Source: Candidatus Berkelbacteria bacterium
GTDB taxonomy: Bacteria > Patescibacteriota > UBA1384 > XYA2-FULL-43-10 > CAINNR01
Reading direction: 5' to 3'
NCBI GenBank assembly: GCA_026397235.1
Contig: JAPLVG010000012.1
Location: forward strand, 24,808 to 71,438
DNA length: 46,631 nucleotides
Below the pieces are notes generated by a model. The model saw only the letters and a list, made by a program, of their open reading frames with translations. It had not been told where the DNA came from and searched no databases. The position numbers and the translations under genes are program-made. Shown piece by piece: positions 43,838 to 46,631 of the stretch. Positions within the stretch are counted from its first letter, which is position 1; every line of letters begins with the position of its first letter.

Positions 43838-44850
43838 AAGATAACCAACTAACCGTTTCCATTATTATCCCAACTCTAAACGCTGCCACGCCGCTGGGCG
43901 AGTGTTTGCGTCGGATTCGAAACCAGGAATATCCAAAATCAAAATACGAAATCATCATCGCTGATGGTGGATCGACTGACAAAACGTTGGCCATCGCCAA
44001 AAAATATGGTTGCCGCGTCGTGCCTAATAAGCTTAAAACCGGTGAAGCCGGAAAAGCGGCTGGTTTAAAAGCGGCGAAAAATGAGATTATTGCTTTAATC
44101 GACTCCGATAATTATTTGCCAGACAAAAAATGGTTGGGTCGGATGGTGGAACCGTTTGCAGACCCGGAAATTATCGGCTCGGAGCCAATTGAATATACTT
44201 ATCGCAAAACTGACGGCTACATTACCCGCTACTGCGCTTTAATTGGAATGAATGATCCAATCTGTATGTACCTGGGCAACTATGACCGAAAAAATTATCT
44301 CACTGGCCGCTGGACAGGTTTGCCGGTGAAAGAAGAAGATTGTGGCAACTACTTAAAATTAACTCTAGAAAAATACAAAGTGCCGACAATCGGTGCCAAT
44401 GGCACAATGATTCGCCGGGTGTTGATTGAAAAGCAAGTTGGCGATTATTTATTCGACATTGACGAAATTCACGAATTAATTGCTCATGGTAAAACTAAGT
44501 TTGCTAAGGTCAAAGTTGGTATTATCCACGTTTTTTCCGGTACAGTTTCAACATTTATCCGCAAACAAAAGCGAAGAATTAAAGACTACGGTTATTACAA
44601 CAAAATTGGCGCTAGAAAATATCCATGGAACAAACTAAACAAAGGTGGATTCGTCAAGTTCATCATTTTTTCCGCACTTTGGTTACCAACTTTCATTGAA
44701 GCCTGCGTCGGTTATATCAAAAAGCCGGACCGCGCCTGGTTTTTCCATCCGCTAGCTTGCTGGTTAACTCTGTGGGTTTACGGCTGGGGCAAAATTGGCC
44801 AAACAATATTTGGCGCTCGGGAATTAAACCGCGCCGGATGGAAACAGTAA
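43822..44850 (+). CDS. GT2 glycosyltransferase
   Basis: LTVSIIIPTLNAATPLGECLRRIRNQEYPKSKYEIIIADGGSTDKTLAIAKK...LIDSDNYLPD. Confidence 0.94.
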   Translation: MDSKMKDNQLTVSIIIPTLNAATPLGECLRRIRNQEYPKSKYEIIIADGGSTDKTLAIAKKYGCRVVPNKLKTGEAGKAAGLKAAKNEIIALIDSDNYLPDKKWLGRMVEPFADPEIIGSEPIEYTYRKTDGYITRYCALIGMNDPICMYLGNYDRKNYLTGRWTGLPVKEEDCGNYLKLTLEKYKVPTIGANGTMIRRVLIEKQVGDYLFDIDEIHELIAHGKTKFAKVKVGIIHVFSGTVSTFIRKQKRRIKDYGYYNKIGARKYPWNKLNKGGFVKFIIFSALWLPTFIEACVGYIKKPDRAWFFHPLACWLTLWVYGWGKIGQTIFGARELNRAGWKQ

Positions 44851-45078
44851 AAGCGAATTTAAAATTTTAATTTTGAAATTTTGGTGCTGATAACTTGCGG
44901 TGGCGACTAAAAGGTAATATGTTTTTCAGGCAGATTGAAGCTTACATATCTGGAGATCACGAGAAGTTATATCTAAGTAATTTGATATAATTACTAATTA
45001 GTTGCTCAACTGGTTGCCTCAATACTTTCATGAATTCCAATATTCTATTATTTTAAAAGAAAATTATTTTTCTCTTAG

Positions 45079-46512
45079 TTAATTTTCTTTCTCTAGCGAT
45101 TTTCTTGCCAAATCGATTCCTATTTTAAATAGTTTTTTGAATGGCAGTGTGCGCAATATTTTAAATATTCGATGGGGTTTTCTGTAAAATTTGATGTACG
45201 CTCGTGCCTGAATTTTTCTAAGCTTGTCGATAGAAATATTTTGCATCTCGAGCGGTCCACCTCTTTGTTTTGTGTATTCAGACCAATCATCGCACAATAA
45301 ATGATAGTTACCTAAGTTTGCCTCAGCAAGTGCCCGTATTCCAGTGCCTGGATATGGAATCATTATACCGATGTTAAAAATGTCTGGATCTAGCTCATTC
45401 GCAAATTTCAAGGTTCTATTTATTGTTTCCATGGTATCATTTGGATGTCCCATGATAAAATAACATTCTACCCGAAGACCAATTTTTTTTGCCGCAGAAA
45501 TAGTTTTTTTGACCTGTTTTATTGTTATACCTTTTCCGCTTTTTGCCAGTATTTTTGGGTCACCACTTTCTACCCCGAAACCAACCTCTACACAACCAGC
45601 TTCTTTCATTTTGCTTAATAGTTCTTTGCTGGCATCAACTCGAGTTTCTGATACCCACTTAATTTTATTGTGTAGATCTCTAGAGATAATTTCATCGCAG
45701 ATTTCGGCCCCATGAGAGTTTACTGCCCCAAAAGTACCTTCGACGAAAAAAAATTGTGTTGCGCCGTACTTTTTCATATCGTATTCGATTTCATCAACAA
45801 CCAACTTGGGATGACGATCACGAAGTGAAGGACCGTAAATTTTGTAACAGAAGTTGCATTGAAAAGGACATCCCCTAGAAGAAAGGATTGGCAATTCGAG
45901 CTCTTTTCCTTTTGTTTCTTCGCGCAACTGAAGAGTCAAAATTCCCCTATATTTTTCTAGTGGGAACATATCCCATGCCGGATATGGAAATTTACCCAAA
46001 TCTTTTTGAAGTGGGCGTTTTTTATTAATTATAATTTTACCTGATTTTCTGTATGCTAGGCCAAGAATTTCTTTTAGTTTTATTCCCTTTGCGATCTCAA
46101 GAATCGTATCTTCACCTTCCCCAAACACAACAAGGTCAATATCATTAAATTCTTCGAGAGTCCTTCGTGGGATTGCTGACGCATGTGGCCCACCCAAAAC
46201 AGTAATTATTTTCGAGTTTATTTTTTTTGTGATGGTACAAATTTCAACCGCGTCGAGAATTTCTTCAGTAAAGGGTCCGAGACCGACAATATCAGGAGCA
46301 TATTTTTTTATTTTTCGTTTTAATTCCGCTGGACCTAATCCTTCAGCTCTGCAATCAATCACACGAACATCAACTCCTTTGTTTCGAAGATATCCTGCAA
46401 TATATGCTACTCCGATTCGGGGCCATTTTGACCCAGTTTGTTTTATGTCTTTGACTTCTTTTTGGTATGGGATAACAAGCAGCACTTTTCTCATAATAGT
46501 ATTTTTACACAA
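45079..46512 (-). CDS. B12-binding-domain radical SAM protein
   Basis: SSRGCPFQCNFCYK (CX3CX2C), IVGLGPFTEEILDAVEIC...VLGGPHASAIPRRTLEE cobalamin-binding-like, GFGVESGDPKILAKSGKGITIKQV. Confidence 0.93.
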   Translation of the reverse strand: MCKNTIMRKVLLVIPYQKEVKDIKQTGSKWPRIGVAYIAGYLRNKGVDVRVIDCRAEGLGPAELKRKIKKYAPDIVGLGPFTEEILDAVEICTITKKINSKIITVLGGPHASAIPRRTLEEFNDIDLVVFGEGEDTILEIAKGIKLKEILGLAYRKSGKIIINKKRPLQKDLGKFPYPAWDMFPLEKYRGILTLQLREETKGKELELPILSSRGCPFQCNFCYKIYGPSLRDRHPKLVVDEIEYDMKKYGATQFFFVEGTFGAVNSHGAEICDEIISRDLHNKIKWVSETRVDASKELLSKMKEAGCVEVGFGVESGDPKILAKSGKGITIKQVKKTISAAKKIGLRVECYFIMGHPNDTMETINRTLKFANELDPDIFNIGIMIPYPGTGIRALAEANLGNYHLLCDDWSEYTKQRGGPLEMQNISIDKLRKIQARAYIKFYRKPHRIFKILRTLPFKKLFKIGIDLARKSLEKEN

Positions 46513-46631
46513 TAGACTTGTTACGAAATAAATAATTTTAACAACAAACTTGAATATAGCTATTAGTTTGTTTAAAAACCTTGTCTGTGGACAACCCGCA
46601 AGTTATGTAATCCACAAGCAACGCTCATTAA

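Overview
AT-rich bacterial window, probably Patescibacteria/CPR-like (inferred from gene content only). It has four parts. (1) 1-14.2 kb: minus-strand type IV secretion-like cluster with CHAP hydrolase, VirB4 ATPase, TraC-like protein, PrgI family protein, VirB6/TrbL-like polytopic protein, PEGA/beta-propeller protein and an HExxH-containing protein. (2) 14.4-28 kb: AbiEii-like module, uppP, PAP2, tyrosine recombinase, murE, FemAB-like gene, tsaD, valS and several orphan small genes. (3) 28-40 kb: a 54-aa metallothionein-like ORF absent from the supplied track, DedA, rfbDBCA, a flippase, a GT2-UDP-glucuronate decarboxylase fusion, a glucuronokinase-like GHMP kinase, a GT2 and an RHH/PIN pair. 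(4) 40-46.6 kb: TIM-barrel protein, two radical SAM proteins, a membrane protein and a GT2. The main unexpected signal is a dense set of palindromic repeat families occupying most gene junctions. Three repeat elements carry small nuclease-family ORFs: two GxxExxY/PDDEXK_3 and one GIY-YIG. Each of the three overlaps the 3' end of the upstream gene and appears to supply its stop codon; the two GxxExxY elements also end 3-7 nt from the next start codon. Other repeats sit in frame inside tsaD (three), valS and the recombinase. Other leads are a hairpin family with compensatory stem changes, a promoter-driven ~65-nt structured sRNA candidate, a frameshift-split conserved gene, and a cluster of four perfect hairpins. 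All family calls are from reading translations; no database search was run.
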